Shown: piece after piece, positions 22,980-34,810 of the stretch | Position numbering within the stretch: position 1 is the first letter of the stretch | Layout of the letters: each line of letters starts with the position of its first letter | NCBI GenBank assembly: GCA_002205965.3 | Contig: NADL03000529.1 | Span: forward strand, 248,001 to 312,000 | Origin: Kappaphycus alvarezii | Lineage: Eukaryota; Rhodophyta; Florideophyceae; Gigartinales; Solieriaceae | Length of the DNA: 64,000 nucleotides | Direction of reading: 5' to 3' | Made by a program: the position numbers and the translations under genes | The notes under the pieces: model-generated | Database searches by the model: none | What the model saw: only the letters and a program-made list of their open reading frames with translations | What the model was told of the DNA's origin: nothing

Positions 22980-25900
22980 CATGGGGAATCCTCTGGCCGC
23001 AAACATGAATGCGCGTGGTGGGCCTTCCATGTCCTCTGCAGAGGTAATGGAGGAGTTTTTTGGACAGTCAGCTGCCATTGAGTGAGCACATCGGAAGAAA
23101 AAGCGAGCACTGGCTTACATGCGGGATGTGAAGGAATCAGAAAAGGTCGACTAATAGTTGCAGAGGAGAATTGGAGAGCTGTAATCCTGGATGGTAAGGT
23201 TGTTGTATTCCTTGTAAAGCAGCAGTGATAGTGGCTTGGTATCGGGGGATCGCAAAAATGTTTCTGGACGTGCGCTGCGGTTGCAAAAGGTACTGACGAC
23301 GTTGACGTACCACGGCACAGGGATTCTTTCAGAGACCTGAGTATTTTTCTTTCAGCGTATTGAAGGTAAGAATAAGCAATTTATGCGTGCGCCGCTTCCG
23401 CTGGTTGGGATCGAGAGTGATTTGGGTACTTTGATGCTAGATGAGAGGATAAATATTGTTGCACTTCTCGGGATACAAATGAAGAACTCCCCACGGAATA
23501 TATATGTTTGATATGTCTCGTTGGGAGTTCGTGCGGTTCTGAATTCACTTGCTCTACATATTTTTGTGCTTTGTTCCGCAATTTTGGATTCGGTATGTAA
23601 GGCCAGAAACACCTCAGTTGGGGATTTTCTGACGTTTTTGGAAACAAGGATGAGGTTAGCCGATGGGTTCAATTCTGGTACTCCTTTGAAGCATATGAGC
23701 TGGCTTCTGGAATCCGATAATGGGTTGCGGGCTCACATTGAGTCGTTATTTAACATAATTGGAGGGGACAATGTCAACTTTATGTTGGACGGCGCTCTTG
23801 AGGGACGACACGACTTGGTAAAAATAAAATAAAGGGCTCCTCGCCGTTTATTGAAGTCCAGAAATGTTGTTAGTCCTCCTGATATTCACAAGGCAGTTAG
23901 AGGTGATTCTGTGGCTTCAACTCTCACTGTTACTGGACTCACTGCTGTATTATGTCACGTTCTTATACATTTGAGGCTTATGCCCGTGGAAACAGCGTAC
24001 TGGAGTGACTGTTATCAAGAGAAAGTTGCGGCTATCAAGCATTTTATACGCATTTTCGTATCTTTTTACTGGTGACGACGACTGAAGTCGCCATTCAGAG
24101 GAGGAGAGCAGCCGATAGGAAAATTGAGAAGGTCTTCGAAGATGTATTCAGATTTTGGCTGGGAAAACGAACAATTGCTCGTTTGGATAATGGCAGTAAT
24201 GGTGGAATGCAAGGAGTAGACGGATTTTTTTCGGTGGGATGCACCTTGGATGGGATGTCAGCGGGAACCGGTGCAATTGATGGACTTGAAGGCTGAGGGC
24301 TACCTGAAGATGATTTGGGGCGACCGGAGACCCCAGACATCGACACTAATGTTCCATTCACGAGGAGTGAATGGAACATTAGTGTCGGTGGGGATGAAAA
24401 TAAATCGTTGATTTGCCTCAGAGCTCATCGCAGAACTGAGGTTACCAGGGAGAAAAATTCTCTTCATGTTTCCAAGGAAATTTCACATAAGGCGGAAAGC
24501 ACTGTAAATTATAAAATTAGACTCGGTCGCGTTAGTTCGGAGCTAAACAAATTACTATATCCCGAAATAAGCGTGCCTCTCCTTAGTCTTGCAGCAAGTG
24601 ATTTGGCTGCGAAAAATCAGAACGAAATTGATGATAATCGACTTGCTCGCGTGGCATCGGAGCGAAATATTTTTCAATCACGTGCTGCCCACTCAGAGGA
24701 TACCCAGAAGACGGTTTCATTCCCCTGTGGTGTAACCGGTGAGGTGATTCCAAATGCTTAAGTTCACTGCGATGGGATGCAATTGGTAACGAAATTAAAG
24801 GCCGACCATAACGCAGCCTGTAACCTCCCTTGTTAGTCAGGTATCTTTCATCAGATCGATGAACTAGCAAGTCGTAGCCAGGAACTTGATCAAACTATTG
24901 CAGAGGAGAACCAACCTAAGAAACAAATTGCAGCGCTGGGAGAGGATCTTTCCAGGATTAGGAAACGAGTTCTGTTAATTGCAAATGAAGCAAGGTTGTC
25001 GAAAGAAAAGGGACAGAAATGGGTTGGTGATAGGGACAGGAAATGGGTGGAAGTAGAGGTTCGTGTTATTATGGAACAAGTGCTTGGCTCAGTGGTTAGG
25101 GAGCGTCAGAGGCGTTTTGGGGAGTTTGCGGGGATGGAAGAAGTCGCCAAGAAAGGAGGATTGAAAGGGAGAAGAGGCATAAATTGGAAGCGGACAAGCG
25201 GCAAAGGCAGCGTGTTATGCATATTGCGACAGAAAGTGCTAAGTGCATTAATCTGTAGATTTCAAGTTTCGAAGGGATCTGCACCGACTCGAACGTTTGG
25301 ATTAGGAAATCTTTGTTAAAATTGTCCTCCGGTAATGAATTCATGTAGAGGAAGGACAGAGATGTGAAGAAGTGGATGTCCCGACAATATCGACGAAGGA
25401 ACTGGTAGGTGTGAGGGGTAGTTTGCGACAAGGCGAGGTCCTTTCCGAGGTCGAGGTCACAGAAAAGAAGGTGTGCCACAATTTTCGTCAATATATGGGC
25501 ATATGTTGTGCTCTTCTCACTGCTCAGATTCAAATTGCGTTGGAAAATATTGCTTGGAGCGCGTAAACATGGAATCAAGCCAATCTGCAGCAGAGGAGTA
25601 ATCGCCATCTGCTTCATTGGTTGAGCAAACCTGAAACGAGTCGGGGTTGGCGTCTTCTTCAACTCCTAATTCCTGCATCTTACAAATCGCATGTACCCAA
25701 GAAAGGGGATGTGGTTTCAATTGATTACTTCCAACACGTCGAGACGAGGAATTATTCAGTGCATGTAAAAACTGTTCTCGACTTGTATGTAAGCGTTGGG
25801 GAAGAGCTGGACGATGACGATGACATATGAATTGAGTTTACTTTCATTACGCTGGGAGCAAACAAATCTGCTGATGACGAGTGATAGCCTTTTTCAAAAA

Positions 25901-27560
25901 CTGCAGCCTTGATGGTTACATCCGTCATGTCGGTTATGTAGGTTCATACATCATTCTGGTCGATTTTTTGTTGGTTTATTTGAAATTGGACGCAAAAAGA
26001 CAGAACGCAGTAGTTAATGTTGTGCTGAACAAGTATACGAAAGCAACAACGGATAACTACCAGGTATTAGTGACAAAACGCGACATTATCGATGTGCCGC
26101 TGAGACAAATCGATAGTTACCTCAACAATACCCGCGATGACCCTGTGTTTCGTAACTACATCAAGGCGGCTCTATCGAAAGGCAGCTCTAAAGTTACATC
26201 TATGAACAACGGTCAGTTTTGTGCTGCGAAAGAGTGCTTGAAGCTTCTGGCAGTTGAAAATGACAGTACATAGGCACTTGAAAAGGATATACTTCGTGAT
26301 AGAATGTTGAGAATTGTTGTACCAGCCATTGCCGGAAAAACCGCAAAAATTATGCACTTTATTCCGTGTTTATTGAATATGGAGGCGTGTTGTAAGGAGA
26401 TTTTCAGAATTGAGGAAGCAAGAGAGGACTGAAAGGAAAAAGGGAGAGCCATATTTGGACGCACCGTTGTTATCAATTCTGATGCCGCCTCAAATTTCAA
26501 AAAGCTTCCGGTTTCTCGTATTCACAGTAACGAACAACGCTCTCAACGTCATTGAGGAATATTTTTGCGGGGAATCGGTGTTGTATGCGAGGGTGATAGT
26601 GAGTTTGTGAAAAAGTTGTGGAAACTGTTATACCGTTGTGCCATCGACTCAGTTGGGATAAGATGCGGAGAGATCAAGCAGATTTGGAACCATCGACTTC
26701 ATTACGTTCGAGGCTAGTAAAACGCATTCCCGATGATAAAAGGTCCACGCCTTTCAGTTGCATGACGTTGGATACATTCGGGTCGTTGCATGGATTGTTC
26801 AAGCCTTCTTCCGGATTTTGATATGGTTATCGGCTGTCTGATACTTTTCATTTTGATGTTGTGATCGTTGAGGAAGAAAGTAACGCAAATGAAACATATC
26901 TGTCCAAATCATCGCTGGACTCTTCGTCCACCAAAATTATATTCAAGTGTTTGTGTGGGCAGACGATGACTGGCAGGGGGTCACAAGTGTGTATGGCCCG
27001 AGGCCCGAGTTGCTGAAATTAGCTGACTTATCGCTGTTTGGAAAACTGACTCCAGGGGGAGGGCGTTCTAGTAGTACTAACATAATATGTACTTTTCTTC
27101 TCGACGTCCGGTATCGTATGCATCCCGTTATTAACTCATTCGGTAATGCTATCATTTTTGGGAACATCTTGACACCTGGTGCAGTTGAGGTAATTGAAAT
27201 CACTCAGAAGATAAAAGAGACTCTCAACCGTGTATCCGACGCCTCAACAATTGATCGACACATGTTTCGTTATCTTTCGTTCCGGGTTTCTCCTCACGAG
27301 GGCAAAGAAAGGGACCACAGGGCTACATCACAGAGCAGTATTCTTGGGGCCTAAGTCGTGAAGATGGTTGTAGATACAAACGCGAGGTACACAGAGGGGG
27401 CTATGTAGACATTTGGTTGGTACCCCGTACACAGAGCAAATAAGACTTATTCAAAACGTGCTGATCAACCAAGAGGTTTCATTTATGGCCGTCAAAGTGG
27501 CTGGAGGGAGGGAAAAGGATTTAGTAATCTACTCTAGTGGGAAGAAGCGAGCCAATGTCG
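22980..27560 (+). pseudogene. SF1 helicase (UPF1/DNA2-like) of roughly 1500 codons, decayed
   Basis: Begins MGNPLAANMNARGGPSMSS at 22980 (reading broken soon after). Largest pieces: 23521-24075 (one TAA at 23830), 24072-24761, coiled-coil-like 24840-25200 (QELDQTIAEENQ; KWVEVEVRVIMEQVLGSVV), 25621-26273, then the helicase core. Core motifs in order: Walker A as PAIAGKTAKI (GKT at 26334-26342), Walker B as FDVVIVEEES near 26850-26880 (DExx with D changed to E), motif III region DDWQGVTSVYGPRPELLKLA, motif IV TFLLDVRYRMHPVINSF (YRMHP at 27112-27126), motif V/VI GREKDLVIYSS near 27505. YRMHP identifies the UPF1/DNA2 branch of SF1. Frameshifts separate the core into several frames. Same strand as the upstream transposase; a host helicase pseudogene is the alternative. 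Confidence 0.65.
24341..24387. repeat. perfect 21-base inverted repeat inside the helicase frame
   Basis: Left arm 24341-24361 is the exact reverse complement of right arm 24367-24387, with the 5-base loop GAGGA. Core bases are AATGTTCCATTCAC and GTGAATGGAACATT. It lies within the 24315-24761 open frame and encodes DTNVPFTRSEWNISV without a stop. Confidence 0.85.
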
Positions 27561-28251
27561 TTTAGTCAGAGGTGACTTCGCAAAGCATTATTTGCGATCC
27601 ATAAAATGTTTAAGTCGGAACAACGACTCATTTTGGAACAATGATTCTCTAAAATGCGATTGATTATTGGCTGACGGGATTTCAGTTTATGACTTTGAAG
27701 GAATAGTAAACAGTGATTGAAGTGGATACTGTTAATGGTTTTCCCCCTTAAATTTCTTTTTGTCTCAATTGAACTGCTACTGTAGAATTATGATAAAGAT
27801 GATGTTGTTTTTATGATCTGTTCTGAGTTCAACAGTACTGAGCGTTTCCGTAGTCATGCAACTGAGGATATCTGAGTCCCCGTAGTCATGCAGCTGAGGA
27901 GAACTTCATCTCCGTGTTCATGCAACTTAGGGGACATTTTCACACAAGCCTTGTATAATAATCTTGAAACACACTGAGTATGTATCGGAACGAGTAAAAC
28001 GTTCTATCATTACTCTATCAATCCTCGTTAAGGACAAGCGTGTGTATTCCGACGCAAAAGATTTCATAAAAACAACAGGGGCTTCAGTATGGCAAATGAC
28101 ACAATCCATTACCTTTCCCATCCAACAACATATGACATCACTAAAGTAGCTATATTTCAGTGCCATGTAAATGTGCCCATTTTGAAGATATTAGAAGGGA
28201 AAAGTGTGCTCACGGTCGCAGTTCCCAAGTGATTCGAAGAGTTTGTCAAAC
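27561..28251. other. downstream flank of the helicase
   Basis: No gene that I can support; short opposing ORFs at 27927-28166 are mutual shadows. It contains the 27848-27934 tandem repeat. The right end of the helicase-bearing transposon should lie here if it is one element, but I found no TIR partner. Confidence 0.3.
27848..27934. repeat. three-copy degenerate tandem repeat
   Basis: Units CCGTAGTCATGCAACTGAGG (27848), CCGTAGTCATGCAGCTGAGG (27880) and CCGTGTTCATGCAACTTAGG (27912) with a period of about 32 bases. Non-coding, 0.3 kb beyond the helicase; such repeats are common near ends of large DNA transposons. Confidence 0.7.
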
Positions 28252-30274
28252 TTAGGCATCAATAGTTAATCCATGGATTTTTCGCTTCTGTCGCTTTCCT
28301 TTTTTTGTGCCATTTGCTACCATATACCCATAGTAACTATGAAGTAATGACGCAGAATTCAGAGGAATCTCTGCACATATCTCTTTTAGAAGTACCGTTT
28401 TGGCTCCGCATTTGAGGTTTCCTTTCTTTTTGCGTGGTAATTCTTCAATAAGTTCTGTCATTCACGGGTCATGTCGAGCCAAAAGCATTATACTTACATC
28501 GTCGTCAATGCTTATGATTCCGGAAGAGAAGGCCTCCATGGGAAGCCATGCTAATCCATTATTGAATAAAGTGTCTACGCCATCCATTTCTCGATCTTCC
28601 ACGTCCTTTTGACTGTTTGCACAGGTCTCTTTTGAAGTTTCAAGACTCTAATAAGAAGTTGGCACGCCGTGTTTGGATTCATCGGGTTGTGAAATAGACT
28701 TGCATAGCTTCAATATTGTCTCATCGAACTAGTTTTCGCACCTTTCCATATATTTCACGTCTGATGCTCGATTTGATTTGGCTGCAAAAATGCGAGGATA
28801 GCCACGTTCCTGGAAGAAAACGGCCCTCAAAGTCTTTTTGCGACTCCCCACATTCTTTTGCCACTTGTCTACAGCCTTTTCTTCATCGTATTAGTTAACG
28901 CGGACATTTTGCAAATCCTCAACACGACTAGATCATCAAAGCGAATGTCATTCTCGAGAGATCTCAAGCAACGCTCTACGATTACTTTGTTGTAAATATA
29001 GGAGTCTGGAAACCAAAAGTCTCCAGAAAAAGCGATATCCATCGGGCAGAGTGTTACCCTCTGACGACCTATTTTTCATCCTCCACCCTCCATCTGGTCC
29101 ATGCTGTTGAATATGTCTCCTGACGTAAATATATGAACTTCCTCTTTCTCATTGAATATTCTGTCATCAGTTTCCTTCAGAAGCACGGGAATTCCTCGAC
29201 ATTTTCGCTTTCTCTCGGATGAAACAGAGTATTCGTTCGGAAAAAACCTCCCCTACGCATTCAAACGCTTGTACCCAGAGGGTACAGTTTATGTCGCTAC
29301 GTATCGCGCAAGCTTCGGCATTTGCTCGTAGAGAGCCACCAACGCGGAAATCCATTCATCTTTGGCCCTTTCTTTTTTGAGCAATGTACGGAGTTTCATA
29401 CGCTTTTGAATCAACCACTGGGTACCTTCCATGTTCCCACCATCTGCAGACTTTGCAGGATTATTTAAAGCACTGTGCACGAGCTCCAACTGACTCCGCG
29501 ATGACGCACTACTAGCCTTCTACTTATAAAAATTAGCGTGGAGAAGCTTAATTGTTTTGTGGAGTTGTCTCATCAGTCCTGGAAAGCTCTCCCTTCGTGT
29601 CATTTAAGTGCTGCCGAACCGAGTAAATCTCAACAGAGATTATGCTGTACTCAATGCCAATCGACTTGTCTACTCACATACGTAACCGATTCGCTGTAAC
29701 TCCTCTTTTCTTCTTGAATTTTGCTACACTTCCTCCCTGCACCTCGGAGAACTAATCTTCATATCCATGTGATCCTTCGATTCTCCGATGAATTCTCCTC
29801 ATCTCTTTCGTCGAATATTGATTTAAAGCGGCTACTCTTGTGACCTAATTTCCTCTCATAACCAAACTCAGGGTCTATCAAATCATGTTTCAAAACTTCT
29901 TCAACACCGTCATCATAGTTGACGGTTGACTTAGACTAGTGGTCGTCTTCATTGTCGCACTAGCGTTTTCCACACTTCGAATCGAGCTTTTCTTCGGATT
30001 CTTCGCCGGAGTCGGACAGGATCATTCGCCTTGGTTGTCAATTTTTCTTGTGGACGTCACGATCATGCTCAAGATCAGAAATTCGATCGGAAATATGTCC
30101 TTCGTCCGACGACAAATTGCGGTGTTCATTATTTTCGGCATATTGGGTGGTGCTGCTTGACTTTTTCTTGCCCTTCGTAGGCATATATGCCAAAACAGAG
30201 TTTGAAACCGTGACATTGTCAACCTCCGATACTCGGGCGGCGCCACTCGACTTGAGTTCCTCCGCTGACAACAA
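28252..30274 (-). pseudogene. unrecognised degraded protein gene
   Basis: Several minus-strand fragments read like real protein in consistent order. The N-terminal part (30274-30038) is LLSAEELKSSGAARVSEVDN-like, Ser/Asp/Glu-rich, continuing to an acidic SDSGEESEEKLDSKCGK segment. The middle (29489-29167) contains GNMEGTQWLIQKRMKLRTLL and DEWISALVALYEQMPKLARY. The C-terminal part (about 28900-28252) includes DKWQKNVGSRKKTLRAVFFQ and ends LPRKKKGNLKCGAKTVLLKE..GLTIDA with TAG. Frameshifts and stops break it. No family recognised. It converges on the helicase gene and could be a further gene of the same mobile unit or an old host gene. Confidence 0.4.
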
Positions 30275-31951
30275 AGCTTACTAATCTTGACGGGTCTTGC
30301 TTCTTAATCCTTGTTCGAGGATGTGCGGGGCTGTGCGCGAGTCGAGAGAGAAATAGAAGGATTGCGAAGTGGGCTAGAATGCGGGGAGTTGCTGCACCTT
30401 TTTTCAAGTCGCAAAAACTTGCGAGGAGATGTTGCGCTACTTGGGACAGCGCGTGCTTTCCGTTTCCTCTGCTTTTTTGCCATTTGGAAACAATAAAGAC
30501 GGAATAAAAATAAAAACGCGGTATATAGAGGGAAAAAATCTCTTGGATAAACAAGAGAGGAGAGAAGAAGTTAGGGCGAACATGTTTCAGTGCTTCATTT
30601 TTGGTTTACCACCTCTCTACTTGGTTTTTGCGTAAAATCCACTTTAATTTACCTGAAAAACTCCCATAGTTTGCCCCCGGGGATCCGAGCTCCCTGGAAA
30701 GCACGAAACCGTGTCCAACTGAGATTTTTACTCCTATACACTCACAGGGGGTAAAAATTTCAATTATTTTTAACACTTTCTGTAAACTAATTGTGCTGAA
30801 ATATAATTGTTGTAGTAGTTAATTAATTCTTAAAGGATAATTTTTAATTCTTCATGCTTCTTTAAATAGAAATAATGATATTATTTACTGCGAAATCTTG
30901 GACAAAATATGTGTTTTTATGATAATTCCGAGGTTTTCCGAGCGCTGTTAAACCCCAGTAATCCTGTGAGACTTTAGAGGATTACTAGGAACCTTCCCAG
31001 GACTTTAGAGATGTAAAAGGACAATCACATAGGAAAGTCCATTCAGGGACTCCCTCCCGATGAGGTAGGATTATTGAGAATTCCTGGCCTGTATCTAATA
31101 TTTTGATAATTATATCGGCAGTGTCGCGGGCTGCTTACAACTCATGAATTGAAAACCCCCTTAGAATACAGCGGTATTCTTTGGGGAGTTTCGAGGATTA
31201 ATGAAATATTACTCAGGATTCGAATGATACGACGGGATAATTATACAGGAATTCCCTTTCAGAGTTGCGGTATTCAATAGCTAGGCTGTTTGGGAAATTC
31301 TTGGATGTAACTCCAGGTTTAGTAATTATGTTGAACATTCTTTCTGGTAGTTCCCAGTAATTGAGGGATATTTTAAACGATTCTCGAGTATATCATCTAA
31401 AGGATTTTTAATGAGAGAATTTGATATTAATGTTGGTACCTTGCCCCAGTAATTTTGTCTTTATGCCCCAAGAATCCTGTGTCAGTCCTGACCTTGACGA
31501 ATTATATCGTTCCTGGAGATATCTGGAAACTCAGGTGTTCCCAAAATAAGTAATAATGTGGAATTCCCGGATAACGGCACTGATTTCTATTAAAATCGGG
31601 CCATCATTCTGTAGTAGAAAATCTTCAGAGTTTTTGTCCGGGATTTTTCGAAAGATTTCTCAGTATTCCGGGGGATCCAGGAATGTAAATCGCTTAGAAA
31701 AGTCGAGTTTAGAGTTTTAATCGTTTGGATTTACTTGGGATAAACTTTCCAGGATTCCCGGAAATATTTTCCCCAGGAGTCCTGCCCAGGAATTTCCCAT
31801 CCAATCGCAATGTAATTTACAGCACTTACAGCTACCCCATGATCTTTTGCTAGGATTTTATCTTGCTTGGTCGGGGATCCTGGAGGCGTCCTGGGTCCAA
31901 GATAAAACCTGCGAACCTGGAGGGTGGTCCTCGGCTTGGAAAATAACCAAC
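30275..31951. other. long AT-rich non-coding stretch
   Basis: No convincing frame. From 30940 to 31800 short motifs such as GGATTCC, AATCC and CCCAGGA recur irregularly (GGATTCCCGG, GATTACTAGGA, GGGGATCCAGG), giving the impression of an old diverged repeat array, but I cannot define a period. Confidence 0.35.
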
Positions 31952-32015
31952 ACTCTCTCGATCTCTCTCTCTCTTGTTCCCGCTCTCTCTCTCGCTCTCT
32001 CTTTCTCTCTCTCCT
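31952..32015. repeat. CT-rich simple repeat
   Basis: Runs of CTCTCT interrupted by single bases over about 60 bases; a microsatellite on the plus strand. It creates artificial open frames on both strands rich in Ser/Leu or Arg/Glu. Confidence 0.9.
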
Positions 32016-32944
32016 TCAATCCCTATCTTCCTTTCGTGTATCAAAAGAAGCTGTTGAAGGCCAATTTCTATCTTCTCCCAATCACGAAGTATTCTCGCGC
32101 AAAACTGTTGCCCCTTTCCAATTTGCCGACGAGCATATTCTGATTGGCGCATTGTCACAGATGTATTTCGCAAAAAGTAAAACTTTTACGCCTCCTGTGA
32201 CATCGGGTATGACCATAACCAATGCACTCAAAAATGATTGGTCAATTTCTCTTCTAGATATTTTGGAGAAATTAAAGTGCCATTTGGTTTTGATCGGCTC
32301 ATGTTTGCCACCCGGAAGAACTATTCCTGTTAATGTGACAGATAAGGCTAACTAAGGGAGCGTGGAGGTGACAAGGGATTGCTCATTATACTGGGTTGAC
32401 AGCTTTTTATATGAGTCTTTCGGAAATATTTTGAGTTTCATGGGAGAAAATGTGTGTACCATGCTTCGCATTTCTAAGTGAAGCTTCAAAAAGGGAAACT
32501 GAATGCCAAAAATACTCCTTTGTGATCAGCTCCGGGACTTCTAAAGTTGTGAGTCGTACGTCATCACAATGATGATGCAATTTGCAGAATCAACTGGGAT
32601 CGCTTAATTCTACAAATACGAAAAATTATTCCAAGGATGTTACCGGAAAAAACAGGTCTTTTTCACGCTAGGCGTTTTCGTCCTTTTGAAGAAGTCCGCA
32701 GGGAAAAGGGAGCCAGAATGGTCGAAAATGACGCCCTGGTGCACACTGCAGCTTTCAGACTGTGAGTTTCCGGGAAATTATAGGGCGGAGCCGATTATGC
32801 TCGATTTCTGCGTTTGTAACTGTTCATTCTTTAAGAAACGTTACCGCAGGTATATAATATGTACTAAATAGAATGGGTAGGGGTTTAATACGATAAATCT
32901 GGTAAGCCTCCCAAAAATGTATAAAAATTCCTTTGAAGACAACG
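32016..32944. other. no supported gene
   Basis: The right part of a 143-codon plus frame (to 32355) reads ISLLDILEKLKCHLVLIGSC and could be a fragment of something, but I recognise no family and the left half comes from the CT repeat. 32356-32944 holds nothing I can support. A terminal inverted repeat of the following Tc1 element may be here but was not found. Confidence 0.3.
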
Positions 32945-34002
32945 AATGACCGTGGAAAGGGCTCGGTAACAGCAAAAAAAAATCGACTGATATTCTCTTT
33001 AAGTAGTTGTTTCCCAATTACATCTATGTAAAAAAACTTTCAAGCAAGTTTGATACAGACCATATCCTTTACCGCAAAGGTGAGTACAGAAAAGCCCTTG
33101 GCTAGTGATAGGAGTGGTTTTCTGTGGGAAAGATGGTCCACTACCAAAATTATTCGAGAAAAACATCCTAAAGTTACTCAAATAATTGCGGGTATTCAAC
33201 AGCGATCACGGTGGGGGTATACTATTCGCACAAGATTCCCGCGATAAACGAGGAAGGCACTCGGAAGGCTTCGAAAGAAGAAGCCAGTGCCTGTGCAATC
33301 AATCCCAGTGGGATGTAGACGGCATATTTTCTCCTCAGCACTTAGTTTGGACTACAAGAAATTTAAAAAATCACGGAAACAAACTGGAAAATTGGGCCCG
33401 ACCGAGGTCATCCGAGACCATTGAGAATTGGTACTGAATTGCTTCTTCTTCAGCAAAATTTAACCTGGATGGTCCTGATAATCGGAAGAGTTATTGGCAC
33501 AATCTAAGGGGAGACAAAATAAATTTCGCGTCGGCGCGAGGGAGGTGGATCGGTGGTGATATGGACCTTATTTTCAGACAATGCAAAGCCTGAAATCGCA
33601 TTACGTAGTAGAGAGAGGGATGGTACGAAATGCAGAACTCTTTATGAAAATCTTATCGCATTTCCAGATTTTTACTATCCAAATGGATGGAAATTACAAC
33701 ATAGAAATGCAGAAATCTATGAAAAAAATGTGACAAAAAAAATGCCAACGTCAATAAATGTCAAATTTATGGACTGCCCTGTGCGCCATCTGGATCTCAA
33801 TCCCATTTAGAAGGCCTGGGGAGAATGAGCACATGTTTTTTATCAAACTTGGTGCCAGTTTAATGACGGAAAGAAGCAGAAAATCGAAGTCAGCATATAG
33901 TGCGTGGAAATTGACCCTTCGCTTCTCTATTCTCTGGTAGAAAGCACGCATAAGCGCTGCTTAGAAGACATTGCGCATAATAGGGCAAGAATTAGATACT
34001 AA
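32945..34002 (+). pseudogene. Tc1/mariner transposase A, catalytically dead
   Basis: About 350 codons in shifting frames, the family's usual size. N-terminal HTH relic from 32945 (NDRGKGSVTAKKNRLIFSL). Around 33440 AKFNLDGPDNRKSYWHNLRG matches the first DDE strand, but the D-E before it is Ser-Ser. At 33655-33720 PDFYYPNGWKLQHRNAEIYE is the second strand with R where the catalytic D should be (QxDNAPxH). At 33770-33830 CPVRHLDLNPI* is the third, with TAG replacing the catalytic Glu of DLNPIE. The C-terminus LEDIAHNRARIRY ends at TAA 34000-34002. TIRs not found. Confidence 0.75.
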
Positions 34003-34810
34003 ATATTTATTATCACTCCTTAAAGTTAGGATTAATTTACCTGCTCCTTAGTTTTGTCATAAACGTAGGTGGAATTTTTTAGTTTTTTGTTAAAATTCGA
34101 TAAATACCGTTGAGAATTTGGGTGCAATGTCAATTTCCAGGGATTTATGATTCGTAACATTTTTTTGAGAAAATAACCAATCAGTGCGCTAAATCCCTGT
34201 ATTTGGGCTACCGTTCTTTAGGTTCTTCGGGTACCATAATACTGTATCGTACTGCTTTTACTACCTCCATGTATGCGGTAGTCATGCTGTAAATATCTAG
34301 TGGAATTTCGCTATTTATTACAGTCTCAAGAAGGGCAAGCCAGTCCAGTACGATTGCTGATTGGACTGCACCAATTTTTTTGATTTACCATAGCGTTATA
34401 AAATTCCACAGCTGCAATATGGTTCATTCAAATTTGCACAACGGTTCATCAAAATCTCCGGACTCAAATTAATGTCCGATGGCTGCGAGAATCCGTAAAA
34501 TATTACTTGAGTAGAGGATTATGGATGAAAGAAATTCGTATGGGTACATTACATTATAGATAATCCACATGCGATTTTATGGGAGATTGACAACAATTCA
34601 TGGCTTATGAGCATTGCCGATTACTAGAATCTTCTTTAAAAACGCAGAATCAAGTACTATGAATCCTGCTGGCCGAAGCAATTGAGGAATAGTTACCATT
34701 CTCTACCTTGCAACTATCATAATTCGATGTGAGGCAGAAGGATTATTTCATAGGTTAAATTAACACGTTCTTTGTTCAAATAAAGGCGTTTCTTACATGC
34801 GGCGACATTT
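34003..34810. other. no gene seen
   Basis: AT-rich spacer between Tc1/mariner A and the PIF/Harbinger unit. Contains a weak stem (CAGTCCA..TGGACTG, about 34340-34370) and one TACTGTATCGTACTG motif near 34243. The left terminus of the Harbinger element should be in this stretch. Confidence 0.3.

Noticed and set aside
22980..27560. All helicase stops explained by ultra-short introns
   Set aside because: Stops at 23080, 23830 and 24294 have no GT-AG segment of suitable length that keeps the frame. With flexible length, about a third of random stops could be covered, so the pattern is not significant.
17185..27560. Helitron, Polinton/Maverick or giant-virus insertion
   Set aside because: The helicase is YRMHP-type (UPF1/DNA2), not PIF1. 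No Rep HUH motif, protein-primed polymerase, capsid or packaging ATPase was seen.
31850..32173. Arg/Glu-rich minus ORF
   Set aside because: Produced by the CT microsatellite.
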